Source of the DNA: Diadema setosum
Taxonomy: Eukaryota > Echinodermata > Echinoidea > Diadematoida > Diadematidae
Reading direction: 5' to 3'
NCBI GenBank assembly: GCA_033980235.1
Contig: CM067065.1
Location: 5,845,328 to 5,909,327, forward strand
DNA: 64,000 nucleotides
In this document: positions 38,094 to 49,555 of the stretch, piece after piece
Position numbering within the stretch: the stretch's first letter is position 1
Layout: each line of letters opens with the position of its first letter
The notes under the pieces: model-generated
Seen by the model: only the letters and a program-made list of their open reading frames with translations
Databases searched by the model: none
What the model was told of the DNA's origin: nothing
Position numbers and translations under genes: made by a program

Positions 38094-39975
38094 CTATATC
38101 CGCTGGACTACAGGGGTTAAGTCGGAAGTGACTGGCCAATCATCTGGTATATTTCTCAATAGGAAATTGTATTTACGCCTGTCTTTTTTACTAATATCAT
38201 AATCAAGAATAAGTTCTTCAAATAATTTGTAACCGGGGTGGGGAGGATTAAGTAAATCACTAATATATACAATTCCTTTGTCTAACCACTCTTCATACAA
38301 AAAATACTGCTTAGACTTAGAGGAGATATGTTTATTAAATCATATGCACTGACAAGAACCAAGTGCAGAGAAAACTGTATTAAACTCGTTTTTAACAAAA
38401 TTTTCTCTAAATATGTACCATGTTTGAAGAGATTCAGCTAATTGAGTTGATCTCAATTTGCTTAAGGCACTTGTCGGAGCATGTGATTTCCATAATATAT
38501 TTTTTATAGTAGAAAAATTATTTAAACTTGACAATTCAATTGACTTCTACATGCTTTGAAAGTTGTCATCAAGAATCATTTTGACCCATGACATTTTTTG
38601 AGCAACTGAGTATGTGTATGGATCAATCATTTTCAAACCTGCTAAAGAATAGTCATTGCACACCAGTTGTCTTTTGACCCTATCACTGCCACCATTCCAC
38701 ACAAATTTGTACAGTGTTGTATTCAGCACTGAAAAAAAAAATAAAGAATTTGTGGCAGCAATAGGGTCTTTATGACACAGATCTTCCCAACCAGAGATAA
38801 ATTTCCTGCGCGCCAACAATTTAAGGTATTTTCAATGGATTTGAGTTTTATCTTATGGTTAAGTTCATATAACTGCTCTGAATTTAAAGAAAAATGAATG
38901 CCTAAAGTTTTAAAAGTAGATTTATTCCACTTAAGTCCTTTCTCGGAAAATGGAAATCTTTGAGAACCTTTCATAGAGCCAATCCATATTGCTTCGGATT
39001 TAGAAATATTAAGTTTACAGCCAGAGCACTCAGAAAATAAAGCAATAGGGTCAAATAATGCTCTAAAGGAGTTATCTGAGCCATCAAGAAAACAAGTAGA
39101 GTCATCTGCTAACAAAGATATTTTCAGTTCGTTTTCTAAAACTGGGATACCTTTGATATTGGAGTTCTGTCGAATAGCAAGAGCCATAGATTCAATAACT
39201 AACAAAAATAAGTATGGGGATATGAGACACCCTTGGAAAATACCTCTTTCCATATCAATTTGTTTGGTCAAATATCCATAATTCGAAACATAACTTTTTC
39301 TATCTGAATAAAAAACCTTTATCCAATCAATGAAATCATTGCTGAAATTAAATTTTCTAAGTACATGAAAAAGGAAATTATGGGAAACACTGTCAAAGGC
39401 TTTTTGGATATCAATGAGAAGGATTCCACCAGGAATTTGATTTAATTCTGTATATTCAATTACATCGATAATTAGTCGGAGATCATTTCCAATATGCCTT
39501 CCTTTCAAAAAACCAGATTGGTCTGGGTGAATCAAGTCTGAAAGACATTTTTTGAGGCGGTTTGCTAAAGTTTTGGCTAAGATTTTATAATCTACTGTTA
39601 AGAGAGATATTGGTCTGTAATTTTTCAAATAGGAGACATCTCTGTCTTTTTTTGGTATCAAGGTAATAACACCATTTCTTTGTGAGCTGGACATTCGTCC
39701 ATTTTGTAAAGAGAAAATAAATGAGTTGACAAGCATATCAGAAATATCTTTCCAAAACACAATATAAAATTCTACTGGTAATCCATCTAAACCTGGTGAC
39801 TTATTGTGTTTCATTGAAATAATTGTATCAAATAATTCCTTTTTAGAGATGGGTTTATCAAGTAAGACCTTATCGGCGTGACTCAGCTGGGGGAATTCAA
39901 TGGAGTCTAAGAAATGTTCTATTTTATTACTCTCCTGATTACACTGTTTTTGTACAGGGTTTGATAAAATGAATT
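38094..39975 (-). pseudogene. LINE ORF2 reverse transcriptase and C-terminal region
   Basis: The open frame runs from about 39975. The frame from Met at 39814 has 363 residues with KSPGLDG (RT1), NYRPISLL near residue 66, DIQKAFD with the catalytic Asp near 135, QGCLISP near 194, and the LADD box with the catalytic Asp pair near 235-238. An A-run near 38730 shifts the frame. Downstream pieces continue the protein (TTLYKFVWNGGSDRVKRQL; then TWYIFRENF; then ILDYDISKKDRRKYNFLLRN) with further breaks before a stop at 38094. L1/Tx1-type RT, which performs target-primed reverse transcription. Confidence 0.88.
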
Positions 39976-40344
39976 GATTTGTTCTATTGTAGTGTATTGA
40001 TTAACAATTATATCATCATCATCATCATTCTTTATTTTGAAAATACTTTTTTTTTCTCTCCGCTTCTTTTTTCTAAGTTTCAAAAATATTTGTAGCTTTT
40101 TTCCCCATCTTCAGCCCATCGTAGTCGTGAACGGACAATTAAACCTTTGGCTTCAACTTCTAAGATATCATTCAAAGCATGTATCAAAGATTCTTTTTCA
40201 TTGATAAGATCATTGTTATTTAAATCAGTACTTATTTTTTTTCCTCCACATCTTCTATTTCTGCCAAAAGGTGTTTTTTTGCAAAATCCCTTTCCTTCTT
40301 TTTACGTGTACAGTATTCTATACATGTACCAGTAATAGTGCACT

Positions 40345-41180
40345 TTAGAGAGTCCCATAATACATTGGGTTGCAATTGCTATTAGATTGAATTAATTTAA
40401 ACTCTTCTATTTTGTCCTTCACCATTCTACTAAAATTTGCATCGTCATGTAAATATTTACAATTTAATTTCCAAAATCCTGGACCCCTTAGTGGTTGGGC
40501 TCCTTTAAAATGCAGTGTAACAGGGGAATGGTCAGATGGAATTCCTGGGATTGTTTTTGATTGCAAACAATTTGTAACAAAATTATCTGACACTAGAATA
40601 AAATCAATCCTGGACAGTGCCTTAGGTTTTTTTTTTTTTTTTTGATGTCTTGTATATTGCTTTAGGTTTGGATGAAAACTGCGCCAAATGTCACAAAGAT
40701 TATATTCTTCCATTAGTGTTATCAATATTTCTCTCGCTTTGACATTTGAGTGTGTTTCCCTACCCCCCCCCCCCCCCTTATAACCCAAGGGCCCCAGAAC
40801 TGAATTAAAATCCCCAACACATAAAATAGAGGTATAATCGAATTTATCAATTCTACTAAAAACTTCAAGAAAAAAATTTTGATCATCACTATTTGGACCA
40901 TACAGATTTACTAAAATTACAGGTACATCATTAATGATAGCAGATACGATCAGGTATCTACCGTTAGGATCAGTATAAGTAGAGTTAACAACCAACGACA
41001 CTCTGTTTCGAATTAAAATGGCTACTCCTCTACTATTTGATGTGTGGCTCGAGAACCATGCTTTTTCACCCCATTCTCATATAATGAAAAATTCTACGTC
41101 TTTTTACATGGTCTTGAATTCCCCTGCAATTAAATGTAATAATTTAAGATTTAATTTGTTATTCATATTTTTTGAATGGG
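40345..41180 (-). pseudogene. LINE ORF2 APE-type endonuclease with internal deletion
   Basis: From Met at 41001 it encodes VPVILVNLYGPNSDD, ILCVGDFN, LSRIDFILVS and the C-terminal SDHSPVTLHF motif of APE endonucleases. Upstream, a different frame shows the start of the domain (FNCRGIQDHVKRRRIFHYMR) joined directly to SNSRGVAILIRN, so the part that should hold the QET catalytic motif has been lost. A T-run near 40630 (KKKKK in the protein) marks a local expansion. Confidence 0.8.
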
Positions 41181-41602
41181 GAATAACACCGACATATTAT
41201 CAATGTTGTAGACAAAACTCAAACAATAATGAGCTAGCGATAAAATAAGAGATAAAGTGACTGCCATTAAGTGATCATAAGTTTCAATGTAGGTTACCAT
41301 AAAAATAAGTAAAAGCTGCATAACATTGGAGGCTGCAATCAGAGTTACAAGGATTAGCATGATTGAAATAATAATAATATTAAAAAAAAGAAAGAGAGAG
41401 AAAAAAAATAGAAGGCAAGCAAACAAGAGCGCAGGTGCACAAAAACGCAAAATCCAGGGCTTCAAATCACAACAAAGCCCTGGATAAAAGTGCAAAAACC
41501 AAATGCAAAAAGCGCAGCATTCAGCCAAATTTCACATGTATAAATTTTGAATTGTGACATCCAAAAAAAAAAAATTCTAACCTTCTTTGAAACATGGATC
41601 AA

Positions 41603-41642
<40 letters not shown>

Positions 41643-42379
41643 GATGAGCTAATAATGAAACTATAAAACTTGTAATCCAACAACAATACTAACGTGCAAA
41701 CTGTCAACACTCACACAGTGGAAAATTTGTAAGTGATCATAGTAAGTGTTTATCTTGCCAGAGTCACCTATTGATAAAACTTAAAATGGAAATCTCTATC
41801 ATCACTCACCTCATTTGTATGGAGGGGAATAATAAACATGTACGTTTAGTAGCTACTATTATTAATAAGAAAAACTATAAATAATAATCATTGAATATAC
41901 CAGTACATTATAAAGCTTACTGAAAATGGCAATCACCAAACCTTTGGAGTTAAGGATTCATGGTAATTATCATCTGAAATACTCAGATCTCTTTTTTTTT
42001 TTTTTAATCTTGTCCGCTGACTACAATGTATGGACTGTAGTTCAGGATTTTCATTTGAGTTTGTCAACTTACTCCTAAATTTTTACTTTAATTACTAAAT
42101 AAAAGAAGTTTTCATGTTCTCTAATCATCTACATCAATGATATATCTGCATAACTACATCATTTTTTGTATAAACTAAACTGATATATGAAAAAAGAAAA
42201 ACAAAACAAAACAAAAACAAAACATATTACTTCATACAAAAGTAGTTCTCTGTTTTATTCACTGTAGCGTCTTTTATGCTCTTGTAATATCTGTGTTCTT
42301 GTATCCACAACTCAATCCTTTTCCAGAATTTTACTTTACTTGAATGAGTTTGCCAGCAGGACTTCTGAAGCACAGATTG

Positions 42380-43250
42380 TCAGGGTATATAAAGAAGGGC
42401 TTCTTGCCCTCCTCTTTCAGCTGTTGAAACTTTGTTTGCTTCTTTTTTTCGGAGTTGGAGCACTCGCCTCGACAGATCTTCCGCTGCAAAGACTCTGGCC
42501 TCTTGATTTTTTACTTGATATTTGGTCATCCTCAACTTCTCGATGCACTTCCTACGCACTCTCTCCTTTGCAGCAAAAGTGGCGAAAGCGATATGAAATC
42601 TTCTGGGTCCAGATGGAAGGAAGGGGTTCTGTGACATCTTTCTATTTGTGCTGTGTCACCCTCTTCAACACCGACAAACTGTAAAAACTCAGCAACTGTC
42701 TTACGACAGTCCTCCTTCTCTGGTACTGGAGCTTCAGGTAATCCGAAGATTACCAGGTTGCTTCTCCGGCTTCGATTTTCAAGATCATCTACTTTCTTGA
42801 CCAGCAGCTCATTTTCTTCTCTCAAAAGTTTCACCTCATCTTGAACATTACGAACATCAAAATCTATGCTCTCGATCCTTTCTTCGTGATCATCAACTTT
42901 CAAGGAAAGGTCACCTAGCTGCTTAGTAATGACCCTTTCAAAACGGGCTTCGATACGGGCTTCAAATTCTGAGAAGAACTTTTGGAACCACTGAGGTGGA
43001 GCTTCTGAATATGACAACTCCTTTCTTGCACTGCCACTCATCTTCACGTTAGTGTTAGCATTAACACTGTCACGGTTTTCAGTATCACACAACACGCGCA
43101 CACGATCCAGTGAGCTACTACGACCACGTGAGCGGTCCATCGAGTGGCTACGAAATTCTCGGCCGGGTCCAGCCCGGGGAGTGTCACTCAGCTTAAATGT
43201 CTTTTAGGAACGGGCGAACTGGTCGACTTTGTTGGAGTACTTACTGACAT
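42380..43250 (-). pseudogene. LINE ORF1 (coiled coil + RRM-like nucleic-acid-binding protein)
   Basis: The likely start is Met at 43250 (MSVSTPTKSTSSPVPKR). A one-base shift near 43195 brings in the frame with RSHSMDRSRGRSSS. A long heptad-rich helix follows (LSLKVDDHEERIESID, then VKLLREENELLVKKV), then NRSRRSNLVIFGLPE, the L1 ORF1 RRM signature, and CRKTVAEFLQ. Near 42605 the frame shifts again into a C-terminal domain with RFHIAFATFAAKERVRRK and AAEDLSRRVLQLRKK. L1 ORF1p-type RNA chaperone; dead copy. Confidence 0.8.
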
Positions 43251-43426
43251 GCTAGACTTCTGTGGTTGATCCGTCCTTGCTCAAAACTGTCTATGAAATA
43301 TCACAATCCAGTATATGATAAGTCCAGGTTTTATCCCTTTGTTAATACATGTGAATTTTGGCTAAATTGAGATCGAACAAAATCTACGTCTTCGGCATGG
43401 TCCGTGAAGAGCGCCCTCAATGTTCT

Positions 43427-43978
43427 GATATTTTGAGGTCATTGACCTCATCATAGGTCATCTGAGGTCATCAGAGGTCAAAGGTAGAAACCTGACTTGA
43501 AAGGCTCTGTGGAACATTGAGGCAATTCACCTACAGAAATTAGTTTTTAGTACATAATTATCGTGTTTCACTTACGAGTGACGCATTAAAATATCATTTT
43601 TTTTTTGACATTTTGAGGTCATTGACCTCTGGAGGTCATCAGAGGTCAAAGGTAGAAACCTGTCAGGGCTCTGTGGAACATGAGAACAATTCCACTGTAA
43701 CAAAAATTAGTTTTACTACACCATTGCCGTGTTAATCATTAATCAATGACGTGAAATATAAATTTTCTGACATTTTGAGGTCATTGACCTCTGGAGGTCA
43801 TCAGAGGTTAAAGGTAAAAACCTGTCAAGGCTCTGTTGAACATGAAGACAATTTCACTGTAACAAATACTAAGTTTTAATACATCATTACTGTGTTTATC
43901 ATTAACCAATGACGCAAAATATCAATTTTCTTACATTTTGAGGTCATTGACCTCTGGAGGTCATCAGAGGTCAATTCA
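43427..43978 (+). repeat. ~165-bp tandem repeat, about 3.5 copies
   Basis: Each unit carries ATTTTGAGGTCATTGACCTC, then GAGGTCATCAGAGGTCAAAG, GTAGAAACCTGTC and a conserved AATGACG segment. Starts lie near 43430, 43610, 43773 and 43936. The last partial unit runs straight into the foldback element at 43986. AGGTCA/TGACCT half-sites are frequent. Confidence 0.88.
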
Positions 43979-43985
43979 GACTTAC

Positions 43986-46763
43986 CGCCCCTTACGAAAA
44001 AGTCCTGTGGTACTCCTGTGGTAATTACCACAGGACGGTACCACAGGTAAGTACCACAGGACAGTACCACAGGACAGTACCACAGGAATTGTCCTGTGGT
44101 ATTTTGGGACATACCACAGGACAGTACCACAGGAATTCCTGTGGTATTTTGGGACGTACCACAGGGCAGTACCACAGGAAAGTACCACAGGACCGGTACC
44201 ACAGAACAGTACCACAGGACAGTACCACAGGAATTCCTGTGGCATTTTGGGACGTACCACAGGGCAGTACCACAGGAAAGTACCACAGGACCGGTACCAC
44301 AGAACAGTACCACAGGAATTCCTGTGGTATTTTGGGACGTACCACAGGGCAGTACCACAGGAAATCCTGTGGTATTTTGGGACGTACCACAGGGCAGTAC
44401 CACAGGAGTAGTACTACAGAACAGTACCACAGGAACTGTCCTGTGGTATTTTGGGACAGTACCACAGGACAGTACCACAGGTCGATCATTACCACACAGC
44501 ATTACCACAGGGCAGTACCACACAGCATTTCCATGGTACCACAGGAGAGTACCACACAGGATAGATCGAAAAAAAAAATCTGGGAGAATCTTTCATAAAG
44601 TTCAAAGTAAGTTCCATCATTAATAATACTTTGACTTTTTAAGTCATATATTTTCTAAAATCTAGAGTGCTTTCTATGAATATTCATGAGCTATGTAAAA
44701 ATTTGTACCACAGGAGTACCACAGGAGTACCACAGGAGTACCACAGGAGTACCGTACCACAGAAGTCCTTATGAAATTTCTTATGCTTTACATCAGCACT
44801 TTCACTAAATAGGTAATACTGTAGGAGTATAGGACAGGATAAGTAATGGCAAATCAATTGCTATAATTCACAGCATAACTCATCTATCAATTAATTGAGG
44901 AATATTAATATGTGCTTTTCTGTTTGTATTTTTATAATATATTTCAGTAGATTCTGCCTTACAATTTTCCTGTGTGGTACTCCTGTGTGGTACTACTGTA
45001 TGATATTCTTATGATGTGATAGTCCTCTGGTATTAAATGTTAAGAAAAAAAATATCCTGTAGCATTTTTCTGTGGTGCTGTGGTACTTCTGTGTCGTACT
45101 GTCCTGTGGTACGTCCCAAAATACCACAGTACAATTCATGTGGTACTGTCCAGTGGTACTATCCTGTGGTACTTTCCTGTGGTACTGTCCTGTGGTACTG
45201 CTCTGTGGTACTGTCCCGTGGTACGTCCCAAAATACCACAGGACAAGTCGTGTGGTACTGTCCTGTGGTACTATCCTGTGGTACTGTCCTGTGGAACTGC
45301 CCTCTGGTCCTGTCCTGTGGTACGTCCCAAAATACCACAGGACAATTTCTGTGGTACTGTCCTGTGGTATGCCCCAAAATACCACAGGACAAGTCGTGTG
45401 GTACTGTCCTGTGGTACTGTCCTGTGGTACTGCCCTGTGGTACGTCCCAAAATACCACAGGACAAGTCGTGTGGTACTGTCATGTGATACTATCCTGTGG
45501 TACTTTCCTGTGGTACTGCCCTCTGGTACTGCCCTGTGGTACTGTCCTGTGGTACGTCCCAAAATACCACAGGACAAGTCGTGAGGTACTGTCCTGTGGT
45601 AATATCCTGTGGTACTGTCCTGTGGTACGTCCCAAAATACCACAGGACAATTCCTGCGGTACTGTCCTGTGGTATGTCCCAAAATACCACAGGACAAGTC
45701 GTGTGGTACTGTCCTGTGGTACTATCCTGTGGTACTTTCCTGTGGTTCTGCCCTGTGGTGCTGTCCTGTGGTACTATCCTGTGGTACTTTCCTGTGGTAC
45801 TGTCCTGTGGTACTGCCCTGTGATACTGTCCTGTGGTACGTCCCAAATACCAGAGGAAAAGTCGTGAGGTACTGTCCTGTGGTAATATCCTGTGGTACTG
45901 TCCTGTGGTACTGTCCTGTGGTACGTCCCAAAATACCACAGGACAAGTCGTGTGGTACTGTCCTGTGATACTGCCCTGTGGTACTGTCCTGTGGTACTGC
46001 CCTGTGGTACTGTCCTGTGGTACGTCCCAAAATACCACAGGACAAGTCGTGAGGTACTGTCCTGTGGTACTCTCCTGTGGTACTGTCCTGTGGTATATCC
46101 CAAAATACCACAGGACAATTCCTGTGGTACTATCCTGTGGTACTTTCCTGTGGTACTGTCCTGTGGAACTGCCCTGTGGTACTCTCCTGTGTTTCATCCT
46201 AAAATACCACAGAACAAGTCGTGTGGTACTGCCCTGTGGTACTATCCTGTGGTACTTTCCTGTTGCACTCTCCTGTGGAACGTCCCAAAATACCACAGGA
46301 CAATTCATGAGGTACTGCCCTGTGGTACTGTCGTGTGGTATACGTCCCAAAATACCACAGGACAATTTGTGTGTATACTGTCTTGTGGTACTGTCCTGTG
46401 GTACTTTCCTGTGGTAATGTCCTGTGGTATTGCCCTGTATTACATCCCAGAGTACCACACGAGCCTGTGACACAGTACCACACAGTTCCTGTGTTAACAT
46501 ATATTTGTGTGGTACTTTGTGTGGTACCAACCAGTACCATAGGGAGTACCACTTAGCCTGTAAAACAGTACCACACAGTTCCTGTGGTAACATTTATTTA
46601 TGTCGTACATTGTGTGGTACTGACAAGTATTACAGGGAGTACCCTACAAGCCTGTGGTACAGTACCACACAGTTCCTGTGGTAACATTACAAGTGTGTGG
46701 TACATTGTGTGGTACCGACAAGTACCACAGGGAGTACCACATGACTTTTTTGTTAGGGTCCCG
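43986..46763. mobile_element. Giant foldback element built from CCTGTGGTAC repeats
   Basis: The outer ends are inverted: CCTTACGAAAAAGTCCTGTG on the left pairs with CATGACTTTTTTGTTAGG on the right, extending inward for about 35 bp. The left arm (to about 44570) repeats TACCACAGGACAG plus the composite GTATTTTGGGACGTACC. The right arm (about 44975-46450) repeats the reverse complement, CTGTCCTGTGGTA plus GGTACGTCCCAAAATACC, at least a dozen times. The centre (about 44590-44970) is mostly unique. The right end has three ~105-bp units (46455-46745). Long stop-free frames on both strands (up to 367 codons) are a by-product of the repeats. No transposase. Confidence 0.8.
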
Positions 46764-47330
46764 ATCTTAAAATTAATCTTATAGCATGTACTTTATACAA
46801 TGGTGAAAGTTTAATGCTTTTAATAGTTAAATTTTGCACATTTCTTCCGCTTATCTGCTCTACTATACTGAGAAACCATTAAGGAAGTGCGAATGCACAC
46901 ACTATACACAATACATAAAGCAGAGTCAAATGCTTATTCATATTACACTACACAAAACAAACATTGAATGTATGATGTATAATGCACCCCTCCCCCCTAA
47001 AATTTGTTTTGAATTGTGTGCAGTCTCCCATGCAAATACCACTGTATGTTCGATCTACTTGGACTTTAGCTTGGGCAAACGGGAGCGGTCCGCCATATTT
47101 CAATTACTAGAGTATTGTGGCAAAAACGTTTGCACCGAGCAGTGTGTTTAGTAGGGCCTACTATATATCCAGCACTTTACCGACGATATAATCACATTCG
47201 TCTTGATGAGCTCGACTATTTCTACGTTTTGAGACCTGACATCAATGCGATTATTTGACAGGCTTGTTGGACATATTACGATCGTAAAATCACTTTGTTT
47301 GAACTGCTTCCGTCTTCGACTATACTTGTG

Positions 47331-47928
47331 ATGGATAAAAGATACGAGCTCGTTCTGCAACTAATATTTTGTGCTGCTTTGTTCTCTGGCCATGTTGCGG
47401 AAGGTTAGTATAACTTTATAATTATGGAACTGCTCTCATAATATTAGTTCTGGCATTGACGGATCCCAACCTATGATAAATTCGCTGAAATTAGGTCTTA
47501 AATGACAGAGAGAACGAGAATATCTGCAGGGTCTATCTAAATATTACATTAGATGAGTGGAATCTGGAAATTGAATATGTGGATTGAAAATAAAGACAGA
47601 CATCCATTCGAAATTTTACCAAGAGAATTTGAGAAAATTAAATGAAAAAGTTAATATCCTAACATTTTTTTCAAGTATTGGGAATTTTATTTTACAGATT
47701 AAAATGTAAAGTAGTCATGTCATTCTTTGTCTATAACTTGCATTACGTCCAATAAAGGGGTCTCAAAGGATATTAGTTAGGTATTTCATTGCTGGGTTTC
47801 TAAGTGATTAACTTGCTAAACAAATAGGTCAACTGATATGAATTTTTATTTTCTTTTTTGTCATAGTGTTCGTTCAACAAAGTCGCAGAATGACGATTGG
47901 TTACATAGGCATATACAAATACTTCTGA
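47331..47928 (+). CDS. Predicted secreted small peptide, copy 1
   Basis: Join 47331-47403 and 47867-47928 (44 residues). Exon 1 starts MDKRYELVLQ and continues as a hydrophobic stretch LIFCAALFSG, a typical signal peptide, then HVAE. The donor is GAAG|GTTAGT. The 463-nt intron ends in a long pyrimidine tract TTTTCTTTTTTGTCATAG, with CTGAT about 35 nt upstream as a possible branch point. Exon 2 adds VFVQQSRRMTIGY then IGIYKYF and TGA. AATAAA follows at 48205-48210. The predicted mature part is basic, Cys-free and Tyr/Ile-rich with an RR pair. I do not recognise the family. This edge copy lacks the octamer/TATA region found before all others. Expression is unproven; the gene model rests on splice signals and frame conservation across copies. 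Confidence 0.5.
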
Positions 47929-48051
47929 ATTGTTTCGGCATAAAAATGTATTGTATTAGTTCTTGCCTTCTTGTTATTATCACCTATACGATTGCAGAGA
48001 GCGTATTAACTATCAACTCTTGAAATACTGTAAATGATATTCTATCTTGAT

Positions 48052-48199
48052 TTGGTCTACCCCCACTTCGTAGTCTCAACTCATATGGTCTAATCACATT
48101 TGGACTACAACCAGTATGTCTAATGTCTAGTCAACTATCCACTTTGTTTCACTGCCAGTTGGCCTACTTTCATTTTGACGAAATTGATAGTTAGACCAA
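48052..48199 (+). mobile_element. MITE-like insert in unit 1 (recurs in every unit)
   Basis: Starts TTGGTCTACCCCCACTTCG and ends TAGTTAGACCAA, short inverted ends with internal GTCTAxT/AxTAGAC words. It sits between the stop codon and the AATAAA of the peptide gene. The same insert recurs in all units at the same place, so it was present before the array expanded. Confidence 0.55.
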
Positions 48200-48510
48200 G
48201 TGAAAATAAATTCTTAAACCAAACGCATTCTTACAGCAGACAAATTTATGAATAATGTCCCTTAATGATTCTTTTTCTACGGGTTTGTTAATATTACGCT
48301 CTTACCTCGGATGTTGTCTGACATGAAGTACGTTTATATTCAATAGATTTTAGCAGACATATGCTTTGATAACGTGTAAGGCAGATGACTAAAACTGGAT
48401 GAAAATAATGCAAATCGGATAACTGAAATCGAAAATGTTAATCGAGGTCATTGGTACAGAGAAACTATTAAGGAAGTGCGAATTCCAGTACACTTAAGGT
48501 AGGGAATCCC

Positions 48511-48544
48511 ATTTGCATGCCTTAAATGAGGAGTTGTATAAATA
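48511..48544 (+). promoter_or_regulatory. Octamer (ATTTGCAT) and TATA box (TATAAATA), unit 1
   Basis: ATTTGCAT at 48511-48518 and TATAAATA at 48537-48544 are 18 bp apart. About 60 bp downstream, GAAG|GTAACA (donor at 48605) could end a short leader exon that splices to TTTGACAG (acceptor at 49486) just ahead of the copy 2 start codon. On that model this promoter drives copy 2. A weaker alternative, TATATATC near 49385, lies closer to the start codon. Confidence 0.5.
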
Positions 48545-49555
48545 CAGTGGTATGTTGAAGAGAGTATCATTTTAGAAACTCCCATAAAGTATTGAAAGTG
48601 GAAGGTAACACTAAGTACATTTTTATTGACCGTTAGATTTTGAATATTGAATTTTTTTCGGGGCTCACCGTAAATTCCAGTACATTACTAGGCTACCTTT
48701 GCAGACCCATGCACTGCATGTGTGTCCATCATGTATATTTTATGAAGAAAGTTCATCAAAACTTACAAACATTTCTATATACATTCTTGCCACACACTCT
48801 ATATGTTATTATATCAGCTCTTTTACTTTTAGATTTGTGTTTATAGATAAAAAAAAAAAAGTACAGAAGACTGCAACAAAAAGGCTGAAGTGTGGCTGAC
48901 ACACAGAACTACTGAGTAGTTGAGTTTTGTGCATTATTCAAATTGTAGATAACTGTTGACTTCCAAATTTCTCAGCAGTGGCCTAAACAAGTCCCCTGAG
49001 GTTCATATTCAATGTTTCGCTGCATTTTATGGGAGGTCTGTAAAAGGTAACTCCTACCTTTAACATTACATAAGGGGATTTGTCTGCTGGTTCCAAACTC
49101 CAAAACAACACTCCCTTGCACACACTATACACAATACATACAGTGAGTCAAATGCTTATTCATATTTCAACACTACACATAACAAGCATTGAATGTATAA
49201 TGTATAATGCACCCCCCCCCCCTAAAATTTGCTTTGAATTGTGTGCAGTCTCCCATGCAAATACCACTGTATGTTCGATCTACTTGGACTTTAGCTTGGG
49301 CAAACGGGAGCGGTCCGCCATATTTCAATTACTAGAGTATTGTGGCAAAAACGTTTGCACCGAGCAGTGTGTTTAGTAGGGCCTACTATATATCCAGCAC
49401 TTTACCGACGATATAATCACATTCGTCTTGATGAGCTCGACTATTTCTACGTTTTGAGACCTGACATCAATGCGATTATTTGACAGGCTTGTTGGACATA
49501 TTACGATCGTAAAATCACTTTGTTTGAACTGCTTCCGTCTTCGACTATACTTGTG

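Larger units (their letters stand above)
38090..43250 (-). mobile_element. L1/Tx1-like LINE, broken
   Basis: On the minus strand, in order from 43250 to 38090: an ORF1 with coiled coil and RRM-like segment, a spacer of about 1.2 kb, an APE-type endonuclease, a reverse transcriptase and a C-terminal region. Several frameshifts and an internal deletion in the endonuclease show it is inactive. There is no poly(A) tail and the protein homology stops abruptly next to the foldback arm at 38082, so the 3' end is probably truncated. Confidence 0.8.

Noticed and set aside
42340..42684. Plus-strand frame over the LINE ORF1
   Set aside because: It is the opposite strand of the ORF1 C-terminal domain, which has recognisable family text.
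45037..46593. Long open reading frames (up to 367 codons) of Gln-Tyr-His-Arg / Val-Pro-Gln-Asp-Ser type on both strands
   Set aside because: They arise from a short stop-free DNA repeat, overlap each other on both strands, and have no domain, signal peptide or splice context.
47148..47360. 70-codon antisense frame over the signal exon in each unit
   Set aside because: It is antisense to the better-supported exon, has no signal peptide or domain, and is lost in copy 3 by the same deletion.
47838..48023. 61-codon frame beginning MNFYFLFCHS, present in every 2.2-kb unit
   Set aside because: It starts inside the polypyrimidine tract of the intron and runs out of frame with the signal-peptide exon. 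Its persistence is explained by near-identity of the copies.
48640..48846. 68-codon frame beginning MNIEFFSGL in each unit
   Set aside because: It lies just after the TATA box but has no signal peptide or domain and no coding-type change pattern; more likely leader intron.
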